This document shows, piece after piece, positions 7,885 through 15,861 of a stretch of 64,000 bases of DNA. Location of the stretch: contig JACPYX010000021.1 of assembly GCA_016195815.1 (NCBI GenBank), positions 62,001 to 126,000 of the forward strand, read 5' to 3'. The DNA is from Chloroflexota bacterium. Its GTDB lineage: Bacteria; Chloroflexota; Anaerolineae; Anaerolineales; Villigracilaceae. The position numbers and the translations under genes were made by a program. The notes beneath the pieces were generated by a model. The model searched no databases. It worked only from the letters and a program-made list of their open reading frames with translations, and was not told the origin of the DNA. Position 1 is the first letter of the stretch, and the number at the start of each line of letters is the position of its first letter.

Positions 7885-9993
7885 ATGCTGACCTCGAACC
7901 AGCTCGCCGTCATCGAAGCTCCGCTTACCTCCAAACTTTTTCTTCACGCCCCCGCAGGTACAGGCAAATCCACAGTCGGTGTTGAGCGCCTCAAATTTTT
8001 GCTGGCGAACGGCGTGACCGGCGATTCGATTCTTGTCATCACGCCGCAAAGAACTTTGCAGGAACCATATCTCGAAATCATCCGTTCGCCCGAAAGAATC
8101 GCGGGCGGCGAAGCGACTCCCGCCACAGTCGGCGGTTTGGCGCGCCGCATGGTGGATCTTTTTTGGCCGTTGGCCGCTGAAGCCGCGGGCTTCGCGCATC
8201 CTGAAAATCCGCCCGTGTTTTTAACGCTCGAGACATCGCAATACTATATGGCGCACCTCGTTCGCCCGCTGCTCGATGCCGGATATTTTGAATCTCTGAC
8301 GATTGACCGCAATCGCTTGTATTCCCAAATTCTGGACAATCTCAACAAATCCGCGGCGGTCGGATTCCCGCATACCGACATCGGCCCGCGTCTGGACTCC
8401 GCCTGGATCGGCGAGCCATCCCAACGCCGAATCTACGCTGACGCCCAGGACTGCGCCAACCGCTTCCGCGATTTTTGCCTGCAAAATAATCTGCTTGATT
8501 TCTCGCTTCAACTGGAAGTTTTCTGGAATCATCTATGGCCTGACCAGGCCGTCCGAAATTACCTGACGCAGACCTGTCGCCACTTGATCTACGACAACAT
8601 CGAAGAAGATATTCCGCGCGCGCACGATCTGATCCGCGATTGGCTGCCCGAATTTGATTCCGCGCTGATCATCTTCGACGAAGACGCGGGCTACCGCCGC
8701 TTCCTCGGCGCGGACACGGACACAGCTTTCGCCTTGCGCGAATTATGCGGTGAAGAAGTTTCCTTCGATGAAACTTTTGTGATGTCGGAAGAAATTCTCC
8801 AACTTGAAAATTCTCTGACAGAAGCCATCGCGCCCCTTCCTCACTTTTCGCTTTTCACGGAAAAGAAAGAAGAAAATCCCGAACCACTAAAATTAATTCT
8901 CTCTCGTTTCTACCCTGAATTAATCGATTCGATTGTTGATGAAATCCAAAGACTCATCACTGATGATGAATCTCAGCCTTCATCTTTCCGCCTTCATCCT
9001 TCTGATATCGTCATTCTCGCGCCTTATCTTTCGGACGCGTTGCGTTTTGCTGTCACGAGTCGACTCGAAGCGCGCGGCATTCCGGTTCGCACACATCGCC
9101 CATCGCGTTCCTTGCACGACGAACCCGCCTCGCAGGCTTTGTTCGCGCTGGCCGCGCTCGCTCATCCGCACTGGGATGTGCGCCCCTCCAAATTCGATGT
9201 GGCTTACGCGCTGCGCCTGGCGCTCGACACAGACCTTGTCCGCGCGCAATTGCTGACCGAGATCGTTTATCGCGCCAAGGATTTTTCGCTCTCGCCGTTC
9301 GACAAGATCAGCTCGGACAAACAGGAAAGAATCACATTTACTTTTGGAAATCGTTATTCGATGCTTCGAGATTGGATTTTGAATTATCGCGAAGGTCAAC
9401 CGCTTCCGCTCGATCATTTCCTGCGACGATTATTCGGCGAGGTTTTATCGCAGCCGGGCTTCGGTTTCCATCGCAACCTGGACGCGGCGCGCATCGCTGC
9501 AAGTTTAATTGAGTCGGTGCAGAAATTCCGTCAGGTCATGCAGCCGGTCGAAGGTCTGGCCGATATCGGACGTGAATACATCGCCATGTTGAACGATGGC
9601 GTCATCGCCGCGCAATATTTGGAGTCATGGAAATCTGAAACAGATGATGCCGTGTTAGTCTCGCCCGCTTATTCCTTCCTGATGATGAACCGGCCTGCCA
9701 GCGTACAGTTCTGGCTCGACCCCGGTTCGGGCGGCTGGTACGAGCGCCTCGACCAACCGCTGACGCATCCGCAGGTGCTCAGCCGCGCATGGCCTGCCGG
9801 CCGCCAGTGGACCTTCGCCGACGAAGAGCGCGCCAACGATGAAAGCATGGCGCGACTCGTCTCCGGTTTGTTGCATCGCTGCCGCCAGAGAATTTATCTC
9901 GGCATCAGCAATCTCGGCGAAAGCGGATTTGAAGGACGCGGCGCATTGTTGAAGGCATTTCAGAGAGTGTTGCAAGATGTGTCAAGCGAGTAA
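7885..9993 (+). CDS. UvrD/AddB-like superfamily 1 helicase subunit
   Basis: About 702 residues from the ATG at 7885. An upstream in-frame TTG at 7813 is rejected because a terminator stem covers it. Walker A is clear near the N terminus (APAGTGKST). The Walker B position is degenerate (LIYDNIEEDIP, then IIFDEDAG), and the C-terminal half is poorly conserved, as in the inactivated helicase arm of AddB. A second helicase (11793) and a RecB-type nuclease (14047) follow, so the three may form a split AddAB/RecBCD-like complex for double-strand break processing. The last 19 or so codons recur as a diverged copy at 10935-10992. The family is reasonably sure; the AddB assignment is inference. Confidence 0.72.
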   Translation: MLTSNQLAVIEAPLTSKLFLHAPAGTGKSTVGVERLKFLLANGVTGDSILVITPQRTLQEPYLEIIRSPERIAGGEATPATVGGLARRMVDLFWPLAAEAAGFAHPENPPVFLTLETSQYYMAHLVRPLLDAGYFESLTIDRNRLYSQILDNLNKSAAVGFPHTDIGPRLDSAWIGEPSQRRIYADAQDCANRFRDFCLQNNLLDFSLQLEVFWNHLWPDQAVRNYLTQTCRHLIYDNIEEDIPRAHDLIRDWLPEFDSALIIFDEDAGYRRFLGADTDTAFALRELCGEEVSFDETFVMSEEILQLENSLTEAIAPLPHFSLFTEKKEENPEPLKLILSRFYPELIDSIVDEIQRLITDDESQPSSFRLHPSDIVILAPYLSDALRFAVTSRLEARGIPVRTHRPSRSLHDEPASQALFALAALAHPHWDVRPSKFDVAYALRLALDTDLVRAQLLTEIVYRAKDFSLSPFDKISSDKQERITFTFGNRYSMLRDWILNYREGQPLPLDHFLRRLFGEVLSQPGFGFHRNLDAARIAASLIESVQKFRQVMQPVEGLADIGREYIAMLNDGVIAAQYLESWKSETDDAVLVSPAYSFLMMNRPASVQFWLDPGSGGWYERLDQPLTHPQVLSRAWPAGRQWTFADEERANDESMARLVSGLLHRCRQRIYLGISNLGESGFEGRGALLKAFQRVLQDVSSE

Positions 9994-10040
9994 CCGTCTC
10001 TTGCGCGAACAATGCCGCGCATTATGGTTATAATTAACAC

Positions 10041-10064
10041 ATCAAAATCATTCAAAATGATGGC
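10041..10064. promoter_or_regulatory. Inverted repeat upstream of the toxin-antitoxin pair, possible operator
   Basis: ATCATT-CAAA-ATGAT forms a short palindrome 55-80 bases before the antitoxin start, next to an A/T-rich TATAATTAAC stretch. Autoregulatory operators are common upstream of such pairs. This is a suggestion from position and symmetry only. Confidence 0.3.
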
Positions 10065-10117
10065 ATCAGCGATATTGCGGTATTTCTAAATTATGTAATA
10101 CAAGCAAGGAGAAACCC

Positions 10118-10399
10118 ATGTTGGAAACCCCACTGAATGTGCAAGTTCCAGGAAAACTTCTAAATCTGGGATTGAGTCAGGAAGAGATCCAGCACCGAAT
10201 ATCGGAATGGCTGGTATTCTCGCTTTTCTCGGAAGGAAAGATTTCATCAGGCAAAGCCGGAAAACTACTTGGTTTGACCCGGCTTGAGTTCATTGAGCTT
10301 TTGAGAGTGCGCGGCATTGCCTTTATCAACTACAGCGAGGATGAACTTAAAGAAGAACTTGAATCGGTCAAAAAGCTTGCTCCGAAATCCAAAAAATGA
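10118..10399 (+). CDS. UPF0175 family antitoxin
   Basis: A 93-residue protein matching the UPF0175 pattern: a short N-terminal strand, a central helical stretch (LSQEEIQHRISEWLVFSLF) and the helix-turn-helix-like EGKISSGKAGKLLGLTR with LRVRGIAFINYSEDEL near the end. UPF0175 proteins are DNA-binding antitoxins paired with DUF3368 toxins. The coding regions overlap by four bases (ATGA at 10396), showing translational coupling. It has a strong AAGGAG site. It lies in the segment that separates two helicase genes, and its base composition is closer to its neighbours than that of the HEPN-like gene downstream. Confidence 0.85.
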   Translation: MLETPLNVQVPGKLLNLGLSQEEIQHRISEWLVFSLFSEGKISSGKAGKLLGLTRLEFIELLRVRGIAFINYSEDELKEELESVKKLAPKSKK

Positions 10400-10881
10400 T
10401 CGTTGTCTCTGACACTACGCCGCTTATCGGGCTGGCATCCATTGGCAGGCTTGAACTTCTGCTTGCATTGTTTGGGGAGGTTTACATTCCACAAGCCGTT
10501 TATGATGAGACCGTCACATTTGGACGCAAGGAGGGAAATGCAAAGCAGGCCGTCGCCAGCGCAGGTTGGATTCGTGTCGTAGAAGTAAAAGACCGCCTTG
10601 CAGTGAACGTCCTGCTGGACGAGATGGATTTGGGCGAAGTTGAAACGATCATCCTCGCCGGGGAAATGAATGCAGATTGGGTTTTGATGGATGAGAAAAA
10701 GGGACGGCGCAAACTCACGCAACTCGACATTCCCAAAATTGGAACCATTGGCATTTTACTCAAAGCCAAACAACTTGGCCTGATTCCTGTCATCCGGCCT
10801 GAAATCGAAAGCCTGCAAAAATCGGGGTTTGGTATCGCCCGATCCGTAGTGGATGAAGTCTTGAGAATGGCCAATGAGTAA
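10396..10881 (+). CDS. DUF3368 PIN-like toxin
   Basis: A 161-residue protein of the DUF3368 (PIN-fold nuclease) family. The N-terminal motif VVSDTTPLIGLASIGRLELL carries the first catalytic Asp, MDLGEVETIILA the conserved Glu region, and WVLMDEKKGRRK the second acidic patch. PIN toxins cleave RNA. The upstream UPF0175 gene overlaps its start and should encode the neutralising partner. Chromosomal pairs of this type are common in Chloroflexi and cyanobacteria. Cognate RNA targets cannot be predicted. Confidence 0.87.
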   Translation: MIVVSDTTPLIGLASIGRLELLLALFGEVYIPQAVYDETVTFGRKEGNAKQAVASAGWIRVVEVKDRLAVNVLLDEMDLGEVETIILAGEMNADWVLMDEKKGRRKLTQLDIPKIGTIGILLKAKQLGLIPVIRPEIESLQKSGFGIARSVVDEVLRMANE

Positions 10882-10894
10882 AATTCGACGAAAT

Positions 10895-10932
10895 TTCCCT
10901 CTCCTTTTGCAGGAGAGGGGGTAGGGGTGATG
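10895..10932. repeat. Short G/C-rich palindrome (CCCTCTCC type)
   Basis: Arms CCCTCTCC and GGAGAGGG around a 7-base loop, followed by GGTAGGGGTGA. It lies between the toxin gene and the diverged helicase-tail copy. A related element is inserted in the ABC ATPase gene near 63283-63313. Confidence 0.6.
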
Positions 10933-10934
10933 TC

Positions 10935-10995
10935 CGAAAGCAGATTTGAACAACACGGCGACTTATTGAAGGTATTTCAAAGAGTGTTGCAATGA
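10935..10995 (+). pseudogene. Diverged copy of the 3' end of the helicase gene at 7885-9993
   Basis: Bases 10935-10992 align without gaps to 9918-9975, with about 49 of 58 positions identical. The reading frame is preserved (ESRFEQHGDLLKVFQRVLQ against ESGFEGRGALLKAFQRVLQ) and closes at once with TGA. There is no start codon or upstream helicase sequence, so it is a remnant: either the old gene end displaced by an insertion, or what is left of a deleted paralogue. It brackets the toxin-antitoxin pair together with the intact gene end. Confidence 0.8.
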
Positions 10996-11031
10996 TAAAA
11001 GAATGAGTATCCAAATTGAACTGAGGTCAAA

Positions 11032-11625
11032 ATGATTCTGGCTGATGAGCACAGAGCGCATGAAATTATTTGCTTTTTAGCAGGTCAATATGTAAAGGGC
11101 TGGAAAGCATTCTTGATAGCTGAACAGATTCACATCGCTGAGGTAAACCAAGTTTCTAAAATATCTAAAGAACTCGGCACAATTATTCGAATCTCTTGCC
11201 TAGAGACTTCTGTAATTGCTTTGGCAAATATTATCAGTTCTCAGAAAGATTCAATCCATTTAGATTATTTATTCGATTATGCAGCCAGAGTTCCTTCTGC
11301 TTTTCCACTTTCGCCAAAAGGAGAATCTTTAGCAAAAATCGTTGATGATTACAGACATTTATATAAGCAGTTTGGTCAAACGAGAACTAAGGTTTTTGAT
11401 CAACGGGATCAACTACTGGTTCACCTTGACAAAAAACTACTTGAGAATCCTCGTTTGCATATGAACAATCCGATTTCAGATGATGAACTCAAACATATTT
11501 ATTCTTTCTTGCATACTACAATTTATACTTTTGCCACTTATCTAAGCAACAAAGATAATCTGCCAACATTTGATAAAGTAAAGAGTAGAGAAATAAAGAA
11601 TGATTTTTCTATAATGCTTTCTTGA
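11032..11625 (+). CDS. Hypothetical protein, possible AbiU2-like HEPN domain
   Basis: A 197-residue, largely helical protein of unknown function. RDQLLVHLDKK contains R125-x5-H131, which fits the Rx4-6H catalytic signature of HEPN RNases, and the placement after a helical N-terminal half resembles AbiU2-type HEPN proteins of abortive-infection systems. The gene is visibly more A/T-rich than its neighbours and uses A/T-ending codons, which suggests recent acquisition. It lies beside a toxin-antitoxin pair inside a helicase-nuclease module. The start has only a weak GAGG site. The HEPN call rests on one motif and could be wrong. Confidence 0.45.
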   Translation: MILADEHRAHEIICFLAGQYVKGWKAFLIAEQIHIAEVNQVSKISKELGTIIRISCLETSVIALANIISSQKDSIHLDYLFDYAARVPSAFPLSPKGESLAKIVDDYRHLYKQFGQTRTKVFDQRDQLLVHLDKKLLENPRLHMNNPISDDELKHIYSFLHTTIYTFATYLSNKDNLPTFDKVKSREIKNDFSIMLS

Positions 11626-11685
11626 AATAACGCATAGTTTGATATAAAGTACATACCTAAATTTATTTATGCTATTCACTCCTCG

Positions 11686-11786
11686 CTCTTTGCGTGCTTC
11701 GCGGTAAAAAAAAACAAACCGTAAAGGCCGCTAAGGTCGCAAAGCAAAAATAAAAAGCTTGGCGCGCTTTGCACACTTCGCGGTTC
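11686..11786. repeat. A-rich intergenic repeat (CTTCGCGGT type)
   Basis: Inverted copies of CTTTGCG.../...CGCAAAG and a repeated CTTCGCGGT motif flank A-tracts just before the second helicase start. A related element sits at 26752-26825 between smc and rnc (GAACCGCAAAGGGCACGAAG). Part of it reads through the in-frame TTG at 11769, which is therefore an unlikely start codon. Confidence 0.5.
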
Positions 11787-11792
11787 AAAATT

Positions 11793-14024
11793 ATGACATC
11801 ATCTTTCACCCCTCGTCCCGCTCAAAAAAAGATACTCGCCTACAAGCGCGGCACGCTTGGCATTTCCGCCGTGCCCGGCTCTGGAAAAACGCACACACTT
11901 TCGGCCCTCGCCGCGCAAATTATTTCGAGTGGACAGCTTGAACCCGAGCAGGAAGTGCTGATCGTCACGCTGGTTAACTCGGCGGTTGACAATTTTTCCA
12001 GCCGCATCGGCGACTTCGTTCAGGCGCGCGGGCTCATCCCACAGCTCGGCTATCGCGTCCGCACCCTGCATGGGCTGGCGCACGATATCGTGCGCGAAAA
12101 TCCGCCGCTGGTCGGCCTCGACAAGAAATTTTCCATCGTTGATGAAACCGCATCTTCGTCCATGGTCCGCGAAGCCGCCGACGCCTGGGCGCGCATCCAT
12201 CCCGATTTTCTCAGCCAGTATATTTCGCCCACGCTCAGCGATTACGAAGTCCGCAATGTGGAAAATAAATATTGGGCCGATCAGGTCGAGGGACTGGCCG
12301 GAAGTTTTATCCGCTTCGCAAAAGATCGCAGACTCACGCCGGACAAATTGCGCCTCGCCCTCGAACGTCAGCCGGCCCCCCTTTCGCTGGCTCAAATGGG
12401 GCTGGATATTTATTCCGATTACCAGCGCGCCCTCACCTATCGCGGCGCGGTGGACTTCGATGATCTCATCCGTCTCTCGTACGACATGCTCGAACTTTCG
12501 CCCGAACTGCTCGAACGTCTGCAATATCGCTGGCCTTTTATTTTGGAAGACGAGTCGCAAGACTCAAGCAAATTGCAGGAAGATATTTTGCGGATGCTTG
12601 CGGGCGAAAATGGAAATTGGGTGCGCGTCGGCGACCCGAACCAGGCCATCTTCGAAACGTTCACCACCGCCGACCCGAACCTGCTGAGGCGCTTCAGGGA
12701 AACCGCCGGCCTCAGCCTTGATCTGCCAAATTCCGGGCGCAGTCAGCCTTCGATCATCCAACTCGCCAATCATTTAATAGAATGGGTGATGAATGAACAT
12801 GTCAATCTCGAAGCACGCGACGCGCTCTCGCCGCCCTATATTCAACCCGCGCCCGAAGGCGACCCGCAGCCGAATCCGCCGGACGACCCGGGCGGAATCA
12901 AAATCGTCGGCAAGAAAATGAATCCCGATCAGGAAGTGGAAGAGGTGGTCAAGTCCATCGAGAAATGGATTCCGAGTCACAAAGATCAAACGGTGGCAGT
13001 TTTGACTTCGACCAATGATCACGCCGCAAAAGTTGCTGAAGAATTAAAGAAACGCAAGATCGAATATCGTGAACTTCTGCGAAGCACCTCGCCGACGCGT
13101 GCCGCGGCAGGCGCGTTGAGCTACGTTCTCAGTTATCTGGCCGCGCCTGATTCCGCATCCAAGCTGGCGCAGACGTATCGAGTCTGGCGGCGTGATTGGC
13201 GCGAGGACGAAGAGCACGAACCGATGGTCGCACAGGTGGCTGGATTAATTCGCGGCTGCCGCGAAGTGGAATCGTTCCTCGCGCCGCGCCCGGATTCAGA
13301 TTGGCTGGCCGCTTTGAGTGAGTCCGAAGCGGAGGAAGTCATCACGGAGTTGAACACCTTCCGCGAAGTTGCCCGCCGCTGGCACGGCGCAACCGTCCTG
13401 CCCATTGATCAATTGGTGTTGACTTTATCTCGGGAAATTTTCAGCGCGCCGACCGACCTGGCGCTGGCGCATAAACTGGCGCTGGTGATGAGGCAGGTCG
13501 CGGACGAAAACCCGCAATGGCGTTTGCCCGAACTGACACCCAGCCTGCACGAGATCGCCCGCAACGAACGGCGCTTCATCGGCTTCTCGTCGGACGATGG
13601 CGGATTCAACCCGAACGAATATAAAGGCGTGGTGGTGATCTCGACTGTGCACAAGGCCAAGGGCTTGGAATGGGACCGCGTGTATTTGATGTCGGTCAAT
13701 AATTATGATTATCCGTCGAACCAGCCGAACGATCGTTTTATTTCGGAGCGCTGGTTTGTGCGCGATAGTTTGAATTTGGAAGCCGAAGCACTGGCGCAAT
13801 TGAAGGCGGCTACGTCAACAAGTGAATATGATTTTTACGAAGAAGGTTCAGCCACACGCAAAGCGCGGCTGGATTATGTGCGCGAACGATTGAGATTGTT
13901 CTATGTTGGCATTACGCGCGCCCGCAAAGAATTGATCATCACCTGGAATACCGGCCGCAAAGGAGATGCGACACCGTCGCTTCCGTTCGCGGCTATGCAG
14001 GGCTGGTGGGAACTGCGCTCGTAG
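11793..14024 (+). CDS. UvrD/PcrA-family ATP-dependent DNA helicase
   Basis: About 743 residues from the ATG at 11793. The in-frame TTG at 11769 lies within a repeat and is rejected. All superfamily 1A motifs are visible: Q-motif region FTPRPAQKKIL, Walker A AVPGSGKTHT, Walker B ILEDESQDSS, motif III GDPNQAIFETF, motif V STVHKAKGLEWDRVYL and motif VI RLRLFYVGITRARKEL. It should be an active 3'-5' translocase. The nuclease gene begins 23 bases after its stop, so the two are co-transcribed. It may be the motor (AddA-like) subunit of a split helicase-nuclease, which is inferred from the neighbours. Confidence 0.9.
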   Translation: MTSSFTPRPAQKKILAYKRGTLGISAVPGSGKTHTLSALAAQIISSGQLEPEQEVLIVTLVNSAVDNFSSRIGDFVQARGLIPQLGYRVRTLHGLAHDIVRENPPLVGLDKKFSIVDETASSSMVREAADAWARIHPDFLSQYISPTLSDYEVRNVENKYWADQVEGLAGSFIRFAKDRRLTPDKLRLALERQPAPLSLAQMGLDIYSDYQRALTYRGAVDFDDLIRLSYDMLELSPELLERLQYRWPFILEDESQDSSKLQEDILRMLAGENGNWVRVGDPNQAIFETFTTADPNLLRRFRETAGLSLDLPNSGRSQPSIIQLANHLIEWVMNEHVNLEARDALSPPYIQPAPEGDPQPNPPDDPGGIKIVGKKMNPDQEVEEVVKSIEKWIPSHKDQTVAVLTSTNDHAAKVAEELKKRKIEYRELLRSTSPTRAAAGALSYVLSYLAAPDSASKLAQTYRVWRRDWREDEEHEPMVAQVAGLIRGCREVESFLAPRPDSDWLAALSESEAEEVITELNTFREVARRWHGATVLPIDQLVLTLSREIFSAPTDLALAHKLALVMRQVADENPQWRLPELTPSLHEIARNERRFIGFSSDDGGFNPNEYKGVVVISTVHKAKGLEWDRVYLMSVNNYDYPSNQPNDRFISERWFVRDSLNLEAEALAQLKAATSTSEYDFYEEGSATRKARLDYVRERLRLFYVGITRARKELIITWNTGRKGDATPSLPFAAMQGWWELRS

Positions 14025-14046
14025 ATGCAAGGCAACAGGTTTATCA

Positions 14047-14859
14047 ATGACGAAACCATTTTCCTTCTCCCAATCCTCCCTGCAAGATTATGCGGATTGC
14101 CCGCGTCGTTTTCGACTGCGTTACATTGACCAACTCTCCTGGCCTGCGGTTGAATCTGAGCCTGTGGTCGAGAATGAGCGCCGACAGCAGGAAGGCCAGC
14201 TTTTTCATCGACTCGTCCAACAACATTTGTTGGGCTTGCCTGCGGATAAGGTGGCGAGATTGGCAAATACTCCAAACCTTGAACGGTGGTGGGAAAATTA
14301 CCTGGCGGCTGATTTGGGAATTTATGGCGACACAAAATTTACGGAACTCACACTTTCTGCCCCGCTCGGCGAACACCGGCTTTTGGCGAAGTACGATCTG
14401 GTTGCAATCGAACCCGGCGGAAAAGCCCTGATCATAGATTGGAAAACTTACGCCAAGCGCCCGCGCGACGAGTGGATGTCTGCGCGCTGGCAAACGCGGG
14501 TGTATCGCGCCTTGCTTGCCCAGGCCGGAAGCCATCTAAACGGCGGCAAACCATTTGCCGCGGAACAAATTGAAATGCTGTATTGGTACGCAGATTTTCC
14601 GTCCGAGCCTGCGCGCTTCAAATATACATCGGCGCAGTTCAAACGAGACTGGCCGGCAATCGAAAAAGCGGCGGGAGAGATTTCGTCTGCGAAGGATTTT
14701 CGCATGACCGAAGACGAAAAGATGTGCCGTTTCTGTGTCTATCGTTCCTATTGTGATCGTGGTACGCAGGCCGGCGCCATGGACGAAGCCGAGACCGAGA
14801 TGGAATCCGAAGCCGCGTTCGATGTCAACTTTGAGCAGGTGGGGGAGATAGAATTTTAA
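14047..14859 (+). CDS. RecB/AddB-type PD-(D/E)XK nuclease with Fe-S cluster cysteines
   Basis: About 270 residues from the ATG at 14047; an upstream in-frame codon at 13966 lies inside the helicase gene. Fold and catalytic motifs are those of the PDDEXK_1 family: FSFSQSSLQDYADCPRRFRLRY at the N terminus, a Glu/Gln-rich helix with LFHRLVQQH, and the core LIIDWKTYAKRP (Asp and Lys of the D-x-K motif), then QTRVYRALL. One Cys near residue 18 and three in CRFCVYRSYC near the C terminus match the four-Cys Fe-S arrangement of AddB and Cas4. With the two helicases it would supply the nuclease of an end-resection complex. Confidence 0.88.
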   Translation: MTKPFSFSQSSLQDYADCPRRFRLRYIDQLSWPAVESEPVVENERRQQEGQLFHRLVQQHLLGLPADKVARLANTPNLERWWENYLAADLGIYGDTKFTELTLSAPLGEHRLLAKYDLVAIEPGGKALIIDWKTYAKRPRDEWMSARWQTRVYRALLAQAGSHLNGGKPFAAEQIEMLYWYADFPSEPARFKYTSAQFKRDWPAIEKAAGEISSAKDFRMTEDEKMCRFCVYRSYCDRGTQAGAMDEAETEMESEAAFDVNFEQVGEIEF

Positions 14860-14887
14860 ATTGCCAGATGTGGCCCAGGTTGAAACC

Positions 14888-14921
14888 AACGATAAAGTCC
14901 CCGGTTGGGGACTTTATCGTT
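14888..14921. terminator. Bidirectional terminator hairpin between convergent genes
   Basis: A perfect 15-bp stem (14888-14902 with 14907-14921, AACGATAAAGTCCCC arms) with a GGTT loop. It serves the nuclease gene and also overlaps the last codon of the minus-strand DUF1385 gene. The flanking T-tract is short. Confidence 0.7.
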
Positions 14922-15822
14922 ATAAGGCGAGTTCCTGTTCGGCCTGACGCATCGTTTTGAACGATTCGATTGCCACTTCGAGCATGGGCATATCCGGTTC
15001 GCGCGTGGTTAATGACTGCAAAGCCAGGTTTGGTTTGATCAGCAAATGGACAATTGGATTGCCCAGATGATTTGCCGTCCAGCGGATATATTCGAGTGAG
15101 ACGCCCGCCAGCACCGGGATCAACAACACGCGGCTGACCAATCGCCACAGAATCGGCAATGGGCCGATCAGGGCAAAAGCCAGAATCGAGAACAACACCA
15201 GTGTCAGCAGGAAGGCCGTGCCACAACGCGGGTGTTGTAGTGAAAATTTAGCCACGGACTCCGGAGTCAACTCTGCGCCGGCTTCGAAGGCGTTGATGGT
15301 TTTATGTTCTGCGCCGTGATAGCCGAAGAGTCGCTTCACATCGGGCATGAAGCCAATCGCCCAGATGTAGCCGACCAATAATCCGAGGCGCAAAAGCCCT
15401 TCGAGCAGGTTGCCGGCCCAAAGTCCGAATGAAGAGGCGGACGCGGCAGGAGTCAATAAACGTTCCAGCCATCCGCCAACTAATGCGGGCAGCAGGAAGA
15501 ACAATCCGATCCCGATCGCGAGCGAGGTGCCGAGCGTCACATAAAGAGCCGGACCTTCGAGTTTTTCGTCTTCACCGGTTTGCATGTTGGCGGCAATGGT
15601 GAGGGCGCGCATACCAAGCCCAAGCGCGTCCCATAATAAAATGACGCCGCGCAAAAATGGGATCTTTGCAATTTTCGAACGATAAATCTCGCTGAGTTTT
15701 TCTGTGTGTAAAACGATCTTGCCGTCGGGCGCGCGCATGGCGATGGCAAATGCTTTTTGCCCGCGCATCATCACGCCTTCAATGACGGCCTGGCCGCCGT
15801 AAGTAATAATTCGATCTTCCAT
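14920..15822 (-). CDS. DUF1385 family membrane protein
   Basis: A 300-residue integral membrane protein of the DUF1385 (YqhQ) family. The signature YGGQAVIEGVMMRG opens the protein. Four to five hydrophobic segments follow, and YHGAEHKTINAFE and LQHPRCGTAFLL are family-specific conserved stretches in the second half. The biochemical role is unknown; in Firmicutes and Chloroflexi the gene often lies near prfA/rpmE or other translation genes, which is not so here. The start has an AGGAG site. The stem of the convergent terminator includes its stop codon. Confidence 0.9.
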   Translation of the reverse strand: MEDRIITYGGQAVIEGVMMRGQKAFAIAMRAPDGKIVLHTEKLSEIYRSKIAKIPFLRGVILLWDALGLGMRALTIAANMQTGEDEKLEGPALYVTLGTSLAIGIGLFFLLPALVGGWLERLLTPAASASSFGLWAGNLLEGLLRLGLLVGYIWAIGFMPDVKRLFGYHGAEHKTINAFEAGAELTPESVAKFSLQHPRCGTAFLLTLVLFSILAFALIGPLPILWRLVSRVLLIPVLAGVSLEYIRWTANHLGNPIVHLLIKPNLALQSLTTREPDMPMLEVAIESFKTMRQAEQELAL

Positions 15823-15831
15823 GATTCTCCT

Positions 15832-15859
15832 GTAGGGGCGACTTGCCAGTCGCCCCTAC
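15832..15859. repeat. Palindromic intergenic repeat, GTAGGGGCG type
   Basis: A perfect 12-bp inverted repeat (GTAGGGGCGACT arms, 15832-15843 with 15848-15859) fills most of the gap between two minus-strand genes. A second member with the same GTAGGGGCG end is at 41716-41743. Confidence 0.7.
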
Positions 15860-15861
15860 TG

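Noticed and set aside
11799-12560. Minus-strand ORF within the second helicase gene
   Set aside because: The opposite frame carries Walker A and other helicase motifs, so this is a shadow.
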